The translations under genes and the position numbers were made by a program. The notes under the pieces were generated by a model. It saw only the letters and a list, made by a program, of their open reading frames with translations, did no database searches and had not been told where the DNA came from. This document shows, in pieces, positions 25,001 through 28,447 of a DNA stretch of 28,447 bases. The stretch comes from Plakobranchus ocellatus. Its lineage: Eukaryota; Mollusca; Gastropoda; Plakobranchidae. The stretch's first letter is position 1, and the number at the start of each line of letters is the position of its first letter. The stretch is taken from the NCBI GenBank assembly GCA_019648995.1, contig BLXT01000774.1, positions 42,518 through 70,964 on the forward strand, read 5' to 3'.

Positions 25001-26345
25001 ATTCAGGAGCAGCCTTGGCTTAAACTTCTTGGGGCAGGTAACTGTTGAATGAGGGGTCCTAAGTTTGAATCCCAGTTTGCGCCCAGTCAATTTTTCATTG
25101 TTCATTGTCCACCCTGCACTGAATGCATAGCTAGGTCTCTGGCGAAAGTAAAGGCAGTGAGGAAAGCAATGGCAAATTACCTCACAATACTGTATGCCAA
25201 ACCAATCAGGACCCTACTCTTGGTTCCCCCATACTTGGACCAAGCATGGGACCCACTTTACTCAGTATCCATTCTTCATGCTTTATTTATTCTTTTAATT
25301 TCTCAAATATTAAAAAATAAAAATCGTACCTGTGGCTGAGGTGAGGTACCAAGGATCTGGCACAATGTTTGAAGTGTCTCGGGGTTCTTAAATGCCTCCT
25401 TTAGGTCTGCAGTAGCCTGCAAAAATAATTTTGAGTGATGAAATAAAAATAGAACTTGATCGGAATTAATCTCAATTTTTTGTGTAAACTTCATATTTGT
25501 AAATATTGAATCAAGTATTTTTTTAAACAACTGTCGATTACCCTAATCTGAATCTGCATTTTCACTTTACAATCTCAATCTTCTGTAAACCGACATTGGT
25601 TTTTCAACCCACAAGTTGCCACTATCTTTGTGTTTTGGGTAAAATTGTGTCAATAGACTTCATTTTATTCATATATTATATTTTTTTAATAAAAGTTTTT
25701 AAGTGTTGCGCAATCAATGCTCTGGAGCTTATTCAATTTTAAATGACTCTATTTTAATAAAATTTTGAGGAACAACCTTACATTTCTGAAAACATCAATT
25801 GGTTATTTGGCTAATCACTTTGGAAGTGCTAGATGATTAGCACAGGGTTTGGAGAAAATATGTATGGAGGGCGGGCCAGTCTGTTCAAGAAATGGGCTTT
25901 TTTGACAGCATTTTTAGTCTTTAAAATTAACTATTTAAGTTAAGTAGTTGGCTTGGGAAACAGAAAATACACTATTAGTTGTTTATCAATATAATTTGCC
26001 TACAGCCATCAATTTCTCCAAAAGTTCAACAAAAATAAACTGATAACTGAACAGATCTAGATCTAGTTCTAGAATCTAGATTTTAAAATCTAGGCCTACT
26101 GAAAACTAGATCTAGATCTAGATCAAGATCTAATGTACTAGACACCTAGGCTAGGATTAAGCCACGATCTAGAGTAGGCCTATAGTCCTACATTTCGTCT
26201 TGAAATCAAGATGGAATGTTCAGTTATACTCACTGATACCTTGAGAGTAAAGCATATTGAGCGTGATTTAAAATCATACCTTTTGGATAACATCGTTGTC
26301 AGGTTCGAGAAGCCGCGCCAGAATTTCCTCTAGAGAAGCAGCCAT
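3889..26345 (-). CDS. IPO4: Importin-4 homologue, complete gene of 29 coding exons (whole span)
   Basis: Nuclear import receptor of the karyopherin-beta family (yeast relative Kap123). The family binds cargo such as histones H3/H4 with ASF1 and ribosomal proteins in the cytosol, passes nuclear pores, and releases cargo on RanGTP binding. The joined exons give 1080 residues, almost the length of human IPO4, and align with it from end to end. Landmarks: the importin-beta N-terminal region (about residues 20-95), ELLESEV-type helix (about 232-238), RNAALFAVGQFSE (about 402-414), DPDLRRC (about 576-582), DEKEDS (about 667-672), EKSFAVGTLAE (about 869-879) and MDNIC (about 953-957). Acidic runs lie at about 303-314, 634-652 and 808-821. 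The ATG at 26345 has A at -3 and G at +4, and an in-frame TAG lies upstream at 26394-26396. Introns not described separately (3, 5-9, 11, 13, 14, 16-21, 24-27) are AT-rich and hold nothing I recognise beyond the simple repeats listed. IPO5 was considered but fits less well. Isoforms and UTR introns cannot be judged from sequence alone. Confidence 0.95.
4029..5346 (-). other. IPO4 intron 28 (1318 bp)
   Basis: Long AT-rich intron before the last exon. I see no mobile element, RNA gene or coding remnant. A short more GC-rich patch at about 4615-4650 has no recognisable identity. Confidence 0.6.
5347..5416 (-). CDS. IPO4: IPO4 coding exon 28 (residues 1012-1034)
   Basis: Acceptor ATGTCTCAG, donor GATG|GTAAGT. 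Encodes LAQYIPKLLNIATVVARSDE, aligned with the VAPELLRICSLILADNK helix of human IPO4. Leaves in phase 1. Confidence 0.93.
5570..5674 (-). CDS. IPO4: IPO4 coding exon 27 (residues 977-1011)
   Basis: Acceptor TTTGACAG, donor TGAG|GTAAGA, phase 0. Encodes VFPVVMQLLPLKEDLEEN, then VFTCVMKLYSENIPE, matching LLHALPLKEDLEEW of human IPO4. Confidence 0.95.
6099..6231 (-). CDS. IPO4: IPO4 coding exon 26 (residues 932-976)
   Basis: Acceptor TGCCACAG, donor CTCAG|GTTAGC. Encodes QYPDILKTLFAIMNSE, then PRVMDNICAAVCRMIW, matching RVRDNICGALARLL of human IPO4. Leaves in phase 0. Confidence 0.95.
6601..6812 (-). CDS. IPO4: IPO4 coding exon 25, 212 bp, the longest coding exon (residues 862-931)
   Basis: Acceptor TTTTGTAG, donor TTGG|GTAAGT. 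Contains STAEKSFAVGTLAEVIEACG and later DEDEEVRSNSVFALGLLA, close to human EKSFAVGTLAETIQGLG and DPEVRSNAIFGMGVLA. Ends in phase 2. Confidence 0.96.
7030..7203 (-). CDS. IPO4: IPO4 coding exon 24 (residues 804-861), with acidic loop 3
   Basis: Acceptor TTTTTTTAG, donor CTTG|GTGAGT, phase 0. Begins VACQDQEEDDGEDEAEAEFD, matching the TACQDTDEEEEEEDDD start in human IPO4, then has ESAGDILPVIAGIIGGQNF. Confidence 0.95.
8084..8409 (+). pseudogene. Decayed non-LTR retrotransposon, 3' end of its ORF
   Basis: On the plus strand the translation contains KFKYLGYLMISDGRCTSEI, then KKIAMAKDTF, the familiar FKYLGS..TSDGRC motif after the reverse-transcriptase domain of animal LINEs. After an in-frame stop (8141-8220 zone) the sequence continues with FIESLRSWATGKGSDNNFM and ends FGWRNMIANVCSRQGT followed by TAA at 8407-8409, a typical LINE C-terminus. 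A large internal piece is missing and stops interrupt the frame, so it is dead. It lies antisense to IPO4. The clade (Jockey, CR1 or RTE type) is not resolved. Confidence 0.85.
9106..9819. mobile_element. piggyBac-like element of 714 bp flanked by TTAA
   Basis: The left end CTCACTTGAGACTGG and the reverse complement of the right end, CTCATTTGAGACTGG, are inverted repeats with one mismatch in 15 bases. Each is directly flanked by TTAA (9102-9105 and 9820-9823), the target duplicated by piggyBac transposons. Too short for a full transposase, so non-autonomous. It includes coding-like stretches described separately. Family assignment rests on termini and target site only. Confidence 0.72.
9403..9561 (+). 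pseudogene. Coding-like fragment in the piggyBac-like element
   Basis: A 52-codon open frame without its own ATG. It starts acidic (DVDYKSDLDLEF), is rich in serine in the middle, and ends strongly basic (KRRKSKKK) before TAA. An acidic, serine-rich start and a basic cluster suit a transposase terminal region, but no family motif confirms this. Confidence 0.35.
10317..10510 (-). CDS. IPO4: IPO4 coding exon 23 (residues 739-803)
   Basis: Acceptor TTCTCTCTAG, donor ATAAG|GTAATC. Contains MILASVPKYLEAIKTEVDRT and VVIASVDSIQEMLAKIG, equivalent to the ALARVVPSYMQAVNRER and QVVMAVLEALTGVL helices of human IPO4. Leaves in phase 0. Confidence 0.94.
10511..11505 (-). other. IPO4 intron 22 (995 bp)
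   Basis: Contains the 138-bp tandem duplication and several A/T runs (for example around 11033-11050). Nothing else recognised. Confidence 0.7.
10625..10900. repeat. Tandem duplication, two copies of a 138-bp unit
   Basis: 10625-10762 is repeated directly at 10763-10900. By eye the copies differ at about six bases plus a 2-bp indel, so the duplication is fairly recent. Both copies are intronic (intron 22), about 115 bases upstream of exon 23's acceptor in + coordinates. Confidence 0.9.
11506..11669 (-). CDS. IPO4: IPO4 coding exon 22 (residues 684-738)
   Basis: Acceptor TTTTTCCAG, donor GAGG|GTAAGG. Encodes CAFMPYLQQSFTETLEL, then YPAVGVKKAAFSTLCQLC, aligned with human VAFLPYMESVFEEVFKLL and VRKAAHEALGQFC. 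Leaves in phase 1. Confidence 0.94.
12145..12222 (-). CDS. IPO4: IPO4 coding exon 21 (residues 658-683)
   Basis: Acceptor TGTTTCAG, donor CAGG|GTGAGT, phase 2 at both ends. Encodes ISVESAYLDEKEDS, then LGEIAIST, close to SVENAFFDEKEDT and VGEISVNTS of human IPO4. Confidence 0.95.
12731..12843 (-). CDS. IPO4: IPO4 coding exon 20 (residues 621-657), with acidic loop 2
   Basis: Acceptor ATGCATTAG, donor AGG|GTGAGT. After TDNVTVFDEDEF come many Asp/Glu residues up to about 652, then NYRIE. It corresponds to the long acidic insert of human IPO4 before the YSVENAFFDEKED block, but is shorter and richer in Asp and Asn. Confidence 0.93.
13543..13654 (-). CDS. IPO4: IPO4 coding exon 19 (residues 583-620)
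   Basis: Acceptor TACCCCCAG, donor GAAG|GTGAGA. Begins YGLFSSISTIIKADM and ends SMKSTEGVK, matching human SLRSTEGI. Leaves in phase 0. Confidence 0.94.
14282..14405 (-). CDS. IPO4: IPO4 coding exon 18 (residues 542-582)
   Basis: Acceptor TATTTTAG, donor TGTGT|GTAAGT. Encodes TMAVIARSIGEETFRPLAKE, and later SSDPDLRRC. The DPDLRRC block is identical in human IPO4. A second GT two bases earlier would break the frame. Leaves in phase 2. Confidence 0.94.
14899..15018 (-). CDS. IPO4: IPO4 coding exon 17 (residues 502-541)
   Basis: Acceptor GTTCACCAG, donor ATTG|GTGGGC, phase 1 at both ends. Encodes KEKLQPYFKDVLEEFKAYL, then TGSAEEEEMKKLQLAAI. The first helix aligns with SLLPYFPAIMEHLREFLLTG of human IPO4. 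Confidence 0.92.
15681..15794 (-). CDS. IPO4: IPO4 coding exon 16 (residues 464-501)
   Basis: Acceptor ATTTTCAG, donor GCAG|GTGAAG, phase 1 at both ends. Encodes ILPYLHDLMSYLLNVLRN, then AKPKELAISAIGGA, aligned with human RAKELAVSALGAIA. Confidence 0.94.
16259..16434. mobile_element. hAT-like MITE of 176 bp
   Basis: The ends are a perfect 13-bp terminal inverted repeat, CAGGGATGCCAGT, beginning with the CAGGG typical of many hAT elements. A perfect 14-bp palindrome, CCGATTTAAATCGG, lies inside at 16405-16418. There is no coding capacity. The 8-base flanks do not match clearly, so the target duplication has decayed or the family is different. Located in IPO4 intron 15. Confidence 0.65.
16580..16718 (-). 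CDS. IPO4: IPO4 coding exon 15 (residues 418-463)
   Basis: Acceptor TATCCCCAG, donor CTTG|GTGAGA. Contains LLPLLFVYLNK and, later, SHYALETFCENLG, matching human ACYALENFVENLG. Ends in phase 1. Confidence 0.95.
17152..17260 (-). CDS. IPO4: IPO4 coding exon 14 (residues 381-417)
   Basis: Acceptor CTCATTCAG, donor TACAG|GTTTGA. Contains VRNAALFAVGQFSEHLQ, nearly identical to human VRNAALFALGQFSENLQ. Enters in phase 2 and leaves in phase 0. Confidence 0.95.
17787..17896 (-). CDS. IPO4: IPO4 coding exon 13 (residues 345-380)
   Basis: Acceptor GTTTGCAG, donor GCAA|GTTAGT. Encodes TPMVERCLESTEAPHRRASY followed by LIMAVIVEGCGDYI, a HEAT helix pair. Ends in phase 2. Confidence 0.93.
17897..18976 (-). 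other. IPO4 intron 12 (1080 bp)
   Basis: AT-rich intron; apart from the SINE head at about 18575-18656 I recognise nothing in it. Confidence 0.6.
18575..18656 (-). repeat. tRNA-derived SINE head fragment
   Basis: On the minus strand GCTGGCAAAGTGGTAAAC resembles an RNA polymerase III A box, and AGGTTCATTTC about 40 bases later resembles a B box. The order and spacing fit a tRNA-related SINE head. No full tRNA fold is present and no element body follows clearly. Confidence 0.5.
18977..19030 (-). CDS. IPO4: IPO4 coding exon 12, 54 bp (residues 327-344)
   Basis: Acceptor TTTTTCACAG, donor TTG|GTGAGA, phase 0. Encodes VIDTMALHLPPEKFLGKL, nearly matching VVDMLALHLPPEKLCPQL of human IPO4. Confidence 0.94.
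19524..19655 (-). CDS. IPO4: IPO4 coding exon 11 (residues 283-326), with acidic loop 1
   Basis: Acceptor GAGTTTAG, donor TTCAG|GTATAG, phase 0. A helix ending LQVLVPIIC is followed by twelve consecutive Asp/Glu residues (about 303-314) and then RPSQYAVQ. Acidic loops in histone-importing karyopherins are known to contact basic cargo; that this one does so is inference. Confidence 0.94.
19780..19880 (-). repeat. SINE-like repeat fragment, related to the one at 24774-24870
   Basis: On the minus strand CTTGAGATCTGCAGGGATCC is followed by GGGTTTGAACC, which fits a B box. The segment shares an AGATCTGCAGG.ATCCTTCTG block with the copy in intron 2. The A-box part is missing, so this copy is truncated. 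Located in IPO4 intron 10. Confidence 0.5.
19933..20016 (-). CDS. IPO4: IPO4 coding exon 10 (residues 255-282)
   Basis: Acceptor TTAATCAG, donor AAG|GTAAGT, phase 0. Begins NARNKDYTDALRVKAMSFV, aligned with the ARNVALGNAIRVRILCCLTFL region of human IPO4, and ends in a lysine triplet. Confidence 0.92.
20555..20656 (-). CDS. IPO4: IPO4 coding exon 9 (residues 221-254)
   Basis: Acceptor TACTTCAG, donor CCAG|GTAATA, phase 0 at both ends. Contains EKACVALEFFDELLESEV, close to KACEALEALDELLESEV of human IPO4. One of the strongest diagnostic segments. Confidence 0.95.
20839..20904 (-). CDS. IPO4: IPO4 coding exon 8 (residues 199-220)
   Basis: Acceptor ACTTTTCAG, donor GAG|GTATGC, phase 0 at both ends. 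Encodes KHVQNVVPRVLEVVQVLATV, aligned with the VPKLIMAMQTLIPIDE helix of human IPO4. Confidence 0.92.
21255..21297 (-). CDS. IPO4: IPO4 coding exon 7, 43 bp (residues 184-198)
   Basis: Acceptor TTCCTTCAG and donor ATG|GTAAGT enclose a short exon encoding SMTDLVFYIGDDEM. It aligns with the RTLTTMAPYLSTED segment of human IPO4. It restores phase 0. Confidence 0.88.
21725..21861 (-). CDS. IPO4: IPO4 coding exon 6 (residues 139-183, codon 184 split)
   Basis: Acceptor TGTCCTCAG, donor CAA|GTAATT. Begins TGMFVLSTVTSLAAEQMKPH, corresponding to the region of human IPO4 reading GLLLLSVVVTSRPEAFQPH. Ends in phase 2. Confidence 0.92.
22494..22626 (-). CDS. IPO4: IPO4 coding exon 5 (residues 94-138)
   Basis: Acceptor TTTTTTTAG, donor GAG|GTGAGG. 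Encodes KSARSSIAQIIAVIAQHD, then NSWPALFEFI and KDEDPAKRE, the helix pair containing the conserved tryptophan-proline of importin-beta HEAT repeat 3. Enters in phase 2 and leaves in phase 0. Confidence 0.93.
22627..23531 (-). other. IPO4 intron 4 (905 bp)
   Basis: Holds a plus-strand open frame of 117 codons (22660-23013) with no recognised similarity, and a short ATATAT run at about 23055. The composition differs a little from neighbouring introns, which may reflect an old insertion, but no ends are visible. Confidence 0.5.
23532..23573 (-). CDS. IPO4: IPO4 coding exon 4, 42 bp (residues 80-93)
   Basis: Small exon between ACTCTAG and a strong donor GA|GTAAGT. It encodes IRGSILQLLVQEQ, equivalent to the LKSLILTALQRE helix of human IPO4. 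Both boundaries are phase 2. It is supported by phase and alignment rather than by length. Confidence 0.87.
23682..23717. repeat. Compound (GT)n(GA)n microsatellite
   Basis: A GT-rich run with interruptions passes directly into about seven GA units, in IPO4 intron 3. Confidence 0.85.
24077..24162 (-). CDS. IPO4: IPO4 coding exon 3 (residues 52-79, codon 80 split)
   Basis: Acceptor GATTTCAG. Begins IRQYAAVLIRRK, matching IRQFAAVLTRRR in human IPO4. The donor ACAA|GTACAT is weaker than its neighbours but is the only one that joins in frame with the next exon. Ends in phase 2. Confidence 0.88.
24378..24712. mobile_element. piggyBac-like MITE of 335 bp flanked by TTAA
   Basis: The left end CACTTAAAGGACC (24378-24390) is the exact reverse complement of the right end at 24700-24712, and both are flanked by TTAA (24374-24377 and 24713-24716). 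No coding capacity. CpG-rich near its left end compared with the surrounding intron. The termini differ from those of the element at 9106-9819, so the two belong to different families. Confidence 0.75.
24774..24870 (-). repeat. tRNA-derived SINE head
   Basis: On the minus strand ATAGCACAGTGGATAGC fits a polymerase III A box, and GATTTCAACCC further on is a degenerate B box. The part between the boxes carries the AGATCTGCAGG block shared with 19780-19880. No intact tRNA structure. Confidence 0.6.
25006..25320 (+). repeat. tRNA-derived SINE with a conserved-looking central domain
   Basis: GGGGTCCTAAGTTTGAATCCC at about 25053-25073 contains a B box, with a weak A box near 25013-25023. The body at 25141-25198 includes GAGGAAAGCAATGGCAAATT, which resembles the core domain shared by SINEs of many animals (from memory, not searched). 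The 3' limit is uncertain and may be the A/T-rich stretch at 25280-25320. It lies in intron 2 next to the exon 2 donor and is antisense to IPO4. Confidence 0.6.
25330..25416 (-). CDS. IPO4: IPO4 coding exon 2 (residues 23-51)
   Basis: Acceptor TTTTTGCAG, donor CACAG|GTACGA, phase 0 at both ends. Encodes the ATADLKEAFKNPETLQTLCQ segment of the importin-beta N-terminal region, matching the second helix of the first HEAT repeat. Confidence 0.93.
25417..26279 (-). other. IPO4 intron 1 (863 bp)
   Basis: AT-rich, with the AGATCT/CTAG repeat cluster at its upstream end. No element or gene otherwise seen. Confidence 0.65.
26052..26175. repeat. AGATCT/CTAG-type palindromic short repeat
   Basis: Repeated overlapping GATCTA and CTAGAT units, partly degenerate, in three blocks. 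Because both AGATCT and CTAG are self-complementary, the tract can fold on itself. Such tracts are, to my knowledge, common in planorbid snail genomes. Confidence 0.8.
26280..26345 (-). CDS. IPO4: IPO4 coding exon 1 (residues 1-22)
   Basis: Begins MAASLEEILARLLEPD and ends in phase 0 at CAAAAG|GTATGA. The leucine-rich helix followed by a PD pair is the usual start of the first HEAT repeat in IPO4. Strong Kozak context, and an in-frame stop 48 bases before the ATG. Confidence 0.9.
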
Positions 26346-26439
26346 GCTGAATAATAGTGTATCGGTGTCCACACACACTTTGACTTCAATTGACTAATCT
26401 TACAAGAATGAGTTGGGTTTCTTACTTTCGTTTCAGGCA

Positions 26440-26660
26440 CATGTAGATCAAAATTTACGTGTTCTACTGCCGGTCGTTTATTCGTAAAGAAAGAAAGTTT
26501 GTTCATACGTATGACGAATCAATAGCTTACCATAGGTCTATCGATTACTTTTAGAGTGTACGGAGTTGGTTTTCGGGAAATTCCGAAAAATCCAAACTCG
26601 CAACCGCGAAAGGTGAAAACAAGAGTCTGAATGGGCATTGAGTCTCAACCGCATATAACG
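26440..26660 (-). promoter_or_regulatory. Probable IPO4 promoter, CpG-rich
   Basis: By eye this stretch of about 220 bases has about 15 CpG sites, more than its base composition predicts, whereas the introns have few. It lies about 95-315 bases upstream of the start codon. No convincing TATA box was found, which suits a housekeeping promoter. The start site itself is not visible. Confidence 0.5.
26570..26589. promoter_or_regulatory. Inverted repeat enclosing a Rel/NF-kB-type consensus
   Basis: TTTTCGG and CCGAAAA arms flank a 6-base centre. The middle reads GGGAAATTCC (26575-26584), which meets the GGGRNNYYCC consensus. It lies in the probable promoter. Such a 10-mer is expected a few times in 28 kb by chance. 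Confidence 0.3.
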
Positions 26661-26863
26661 TTACATGACAAAACTAAAAGTAAAAACTGAATACAATATC
26701 TGAACTACACAGTATGTGTGTATGGGCAACCGGAGTGAGTAAATGCTGAAAAAACATTATAGCATCTAGAGGCGTAAATGTTTATTTTCTTGTGTACCAG
26801 TTGAAAGTTAAAAATTATGAAATCTAATCTCTCGATCAAGATTCTAGATGTGTAAATGCGAGC

Positions 26864-26896
26864 GAGATCTAGATCTAGATCTAGAATCTAGATCTC
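26864..26896. repeat. AGATCT/CTAG repeat upstream of IPO4
   Basis: A 33-base nearly perfect palindrome made of GATCTA units, about 520 bases upstream of the start codon. Same repeat type as in intron 1. Confidence 0.85.
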
Positions 26897-27516
26897 ATTT
26901 TAAAGGGGTTTTGAATGATGTTTTTTGTTGTATGATTGAATGTTTTGAATATGAAATTGAACCTCATCTCTGTCGCAAATTGATAGGTTTCTAGTGCAGT
27001 CAATCCCTCAACAAAGGTTACACACGTCAAAGTTGATTTTAGTTCATTTTACTTTCATTTGACATACCTACTAAAACTCCCCATTATCCTGTTAAGTTGC
27101 GGTATGTCACAGCGTTCTGGTCTCAGAGGACACTTAGTTTTCTCTTCCTTTGTTAAGGGGCTTAACCAAACATGCTATACAAAGTCAGAAATTTGGTGTA
27201 ATACTTTGATAGTAAAAATTGACGGATTTTAGTTTATCTGGATTGAGAGTCCTGAATTTTTTTTTTTTCTGCACATAAATTAGTATGTAGATTAGAGACG
27301 GATGTGTATGGATGCATATTATCATGATGCAAATCTATTTAAAATTTCTAGGTGAGGGTCCCGATTGATGTGTGATATGAGTAGATCAAGCACTCAAGCA
27401 GTCGTCAAGAGTTTTTTTTTTTATTATTTTATGCAAGTATTGTTAAAGCTTATGCCATATATAGATAATCCTTTCCATCTGGGGTCTCTATGAAACCGAT
27501 TAATGCTGATTAAATT

Positions 27517-27638
27517 AAGTGAGTTTTAGTTGATGGTATGATTTAGAAATAAAACACGATAGTGTAAAAATAAAAAAAATTTCTTAAGATCTCTGGCGGT
27601 TTATTTATTTAATCGGACTTTATCAACTAAAACCACTT
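27517..27638. repeat. Inverted repeat, possible short MITE
   Basis: AAGTGAGTTTTAGTTGAT at the left is mirrored by ATCAACTAAAACCACTT at the right (one gap), enclosing about 87 bases. No clear target duplication. Could be a small DNA transposon derivative or a hairpin element. Confidence 0.5.
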
Positions 27639-27680
27639 CATTCTGTCAGTGTTATCGGTAAGCCAAAATAAAACCCCCAG

Positions 27681-27726
27681 TAACTCAGATGGTAAGTATT
27701 GGCAAGCTTTAATTCAACCTTCAGTT
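27681..27726 (+). repeat. Weak tRNA-like (SINE head) match
   Basis: CAGTAACTCAGATGGTAAG resembles an A box and TTAATTCAACC, about 25 bases on, a degenerate B box. No flanking element is visible; chance is a real alternative. Confidence 0.22.
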
Positions 27727-28447
27727 TTTATTTAAGATTTTATTCTTGTTGCTCTTGCTGTTTGATGAAGATTTATTTCATTTTGAATTTAAGTTAGCAC
27801 TAATTCAACATAGGTGCTTAGTTCAACTTTTTATTGAGAAATATATTTTTGAGGAAAAAAAATACTTTTTAAGCTGACAAGAGATTGATTATATTCAAAG
27901 TTAAATATATATGGGTGTTCTTTAATGTTTTAAATTCACTGCCCAAATTTATTGCTTTCAGATCATGCTGGGAGCCAAAAAAGCCCTGATTTTTTAGTTG
28001 CAGTAAGTTCAACTGAAGAGGCGTGTGACTTCGCTTTCAAAATATGAGCTATGGATGTCGATGACGCCAAGAATTTGCAAAGTGAGAAATGCTTAAATCC
28101 TTACTTAAATTACTGCTTGAAAGCCCATATATGTTAAAATTTTAAAATATTACATTGGCTGGATTCTTGTCCCGAATAATTTTATATTCTTCCTTAGACT
28201 GCAGAAGTTTCAGTGACATCATTTTGTTTCTGGGGCAAAACAGGTTAGTAAAGAACAGCCCGGAACTAAAAAAAAGTTCAGCAGCTCAGTCTAAACTGTC
28301 ATGGAGTGGAAGTATATGGAAAACAAATCTAAAATATTTAATTTTTTAGTTTTAGATAGCTTGACACTTGCAGACGGCTTGCACACTTGCTACTTACTTG
28401 ATTTTATTTTTAGCGTAATCAAATAGCAAATTTATGACAAGGTACTT

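Larger units (their letters stand above)
24163..25329 (-). other. IPO4 intron 2 (1167 bp), mostly mobile-element sequence
   Basis: Three elements fill much of it: a piggyBac-like MITE, a minus-strand SINE head, and a plus-strand SINE with a conserved-looking body. Each is listed separately. Confidence 0.8.
26346..28447. other. 5' flank of IPO4, no second gene recognised
   Basis: Beyond the promoter region the flank is AT-rich with T runs. The longest plus-strand frame (28155-28349, 64 codons) has no recognisable similarity, and I see no divergent gene start. Confidence 0.65.

Noticed and set aside
3889..26345. Alternative identity as importin-5 (RanBP5)
   Set aside because: The diagnostic blocks (DELLESEV, DPDLRRC, DEKEDS, EKSFAVGTLAE, LPLKEDLEE) and total length fit IPO4 better.
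28155..28349. 64-codon plus-strand open frame near the right edge
   Set aside because: Short, no similarity recognised, no splice or promoter evidence.

Overview
The window is animal nuclear DNA and is dominated by one gene on the minus strand. Introns are AT-rich with many long A/T runs, splice sites are GT-AG, and TTAA-type DNA transposons, tRNA-derived SINE fragments and a decayed LINE are scattered through them. AGATCT/CTAG-type short palindromic repeats (about 26052-26175 and 26864-26896) recall freshwater heterobranch snails such as Biomphalaria, Bulinus or Physa. That assignment is inference from remembered repeat content, not a search result.

The gene is a complete importin-4 (IPO4) homologue. 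I rebuilt 29 coding exons running from the start codon at 26345 down to the stop codon at 3889-3891. The phases join without a break into 3243 bases, which is 1080 residues plus stop; human IPO4 is about 1081 residues. All 28 introns are GT-AG. The protein is a HEAT-repeat karyopherin-beta with three acidic inserts. Such proteins carry cargo, for this family chiefly histones H3/H4 and ribosomal proteins, into the nucleus under RanGTP control.

Layout in + coordinates: 1-3888 is the 3' flank or 3' UTR, with a strong G-quadruplex motif on the gene's strand at 2011-2032. 3889-26345 is the gene. Intron 23 (7204-10316) is the largest and holds a LINE 3' end and a piggyBac-like element. Intron 22 has a 138-bp tandem duplication, intron 15 a hAT-like MITE, introns 2, 10 and 12 SINE pieces, and intron 2 also a piggyBac-like MITE. 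26346-28447 is the 5' flank, with a CpG-rich probable promoter at about 26440-26660 and a small inverted repeat at 27517-27638. I found no second protein-coding gene, no standalone tRNA or rRNA gene and no CRISPR array. I also found no evidence of a new multi-gene system; the points worth a second look are mobile-element relics and local sequence structures.
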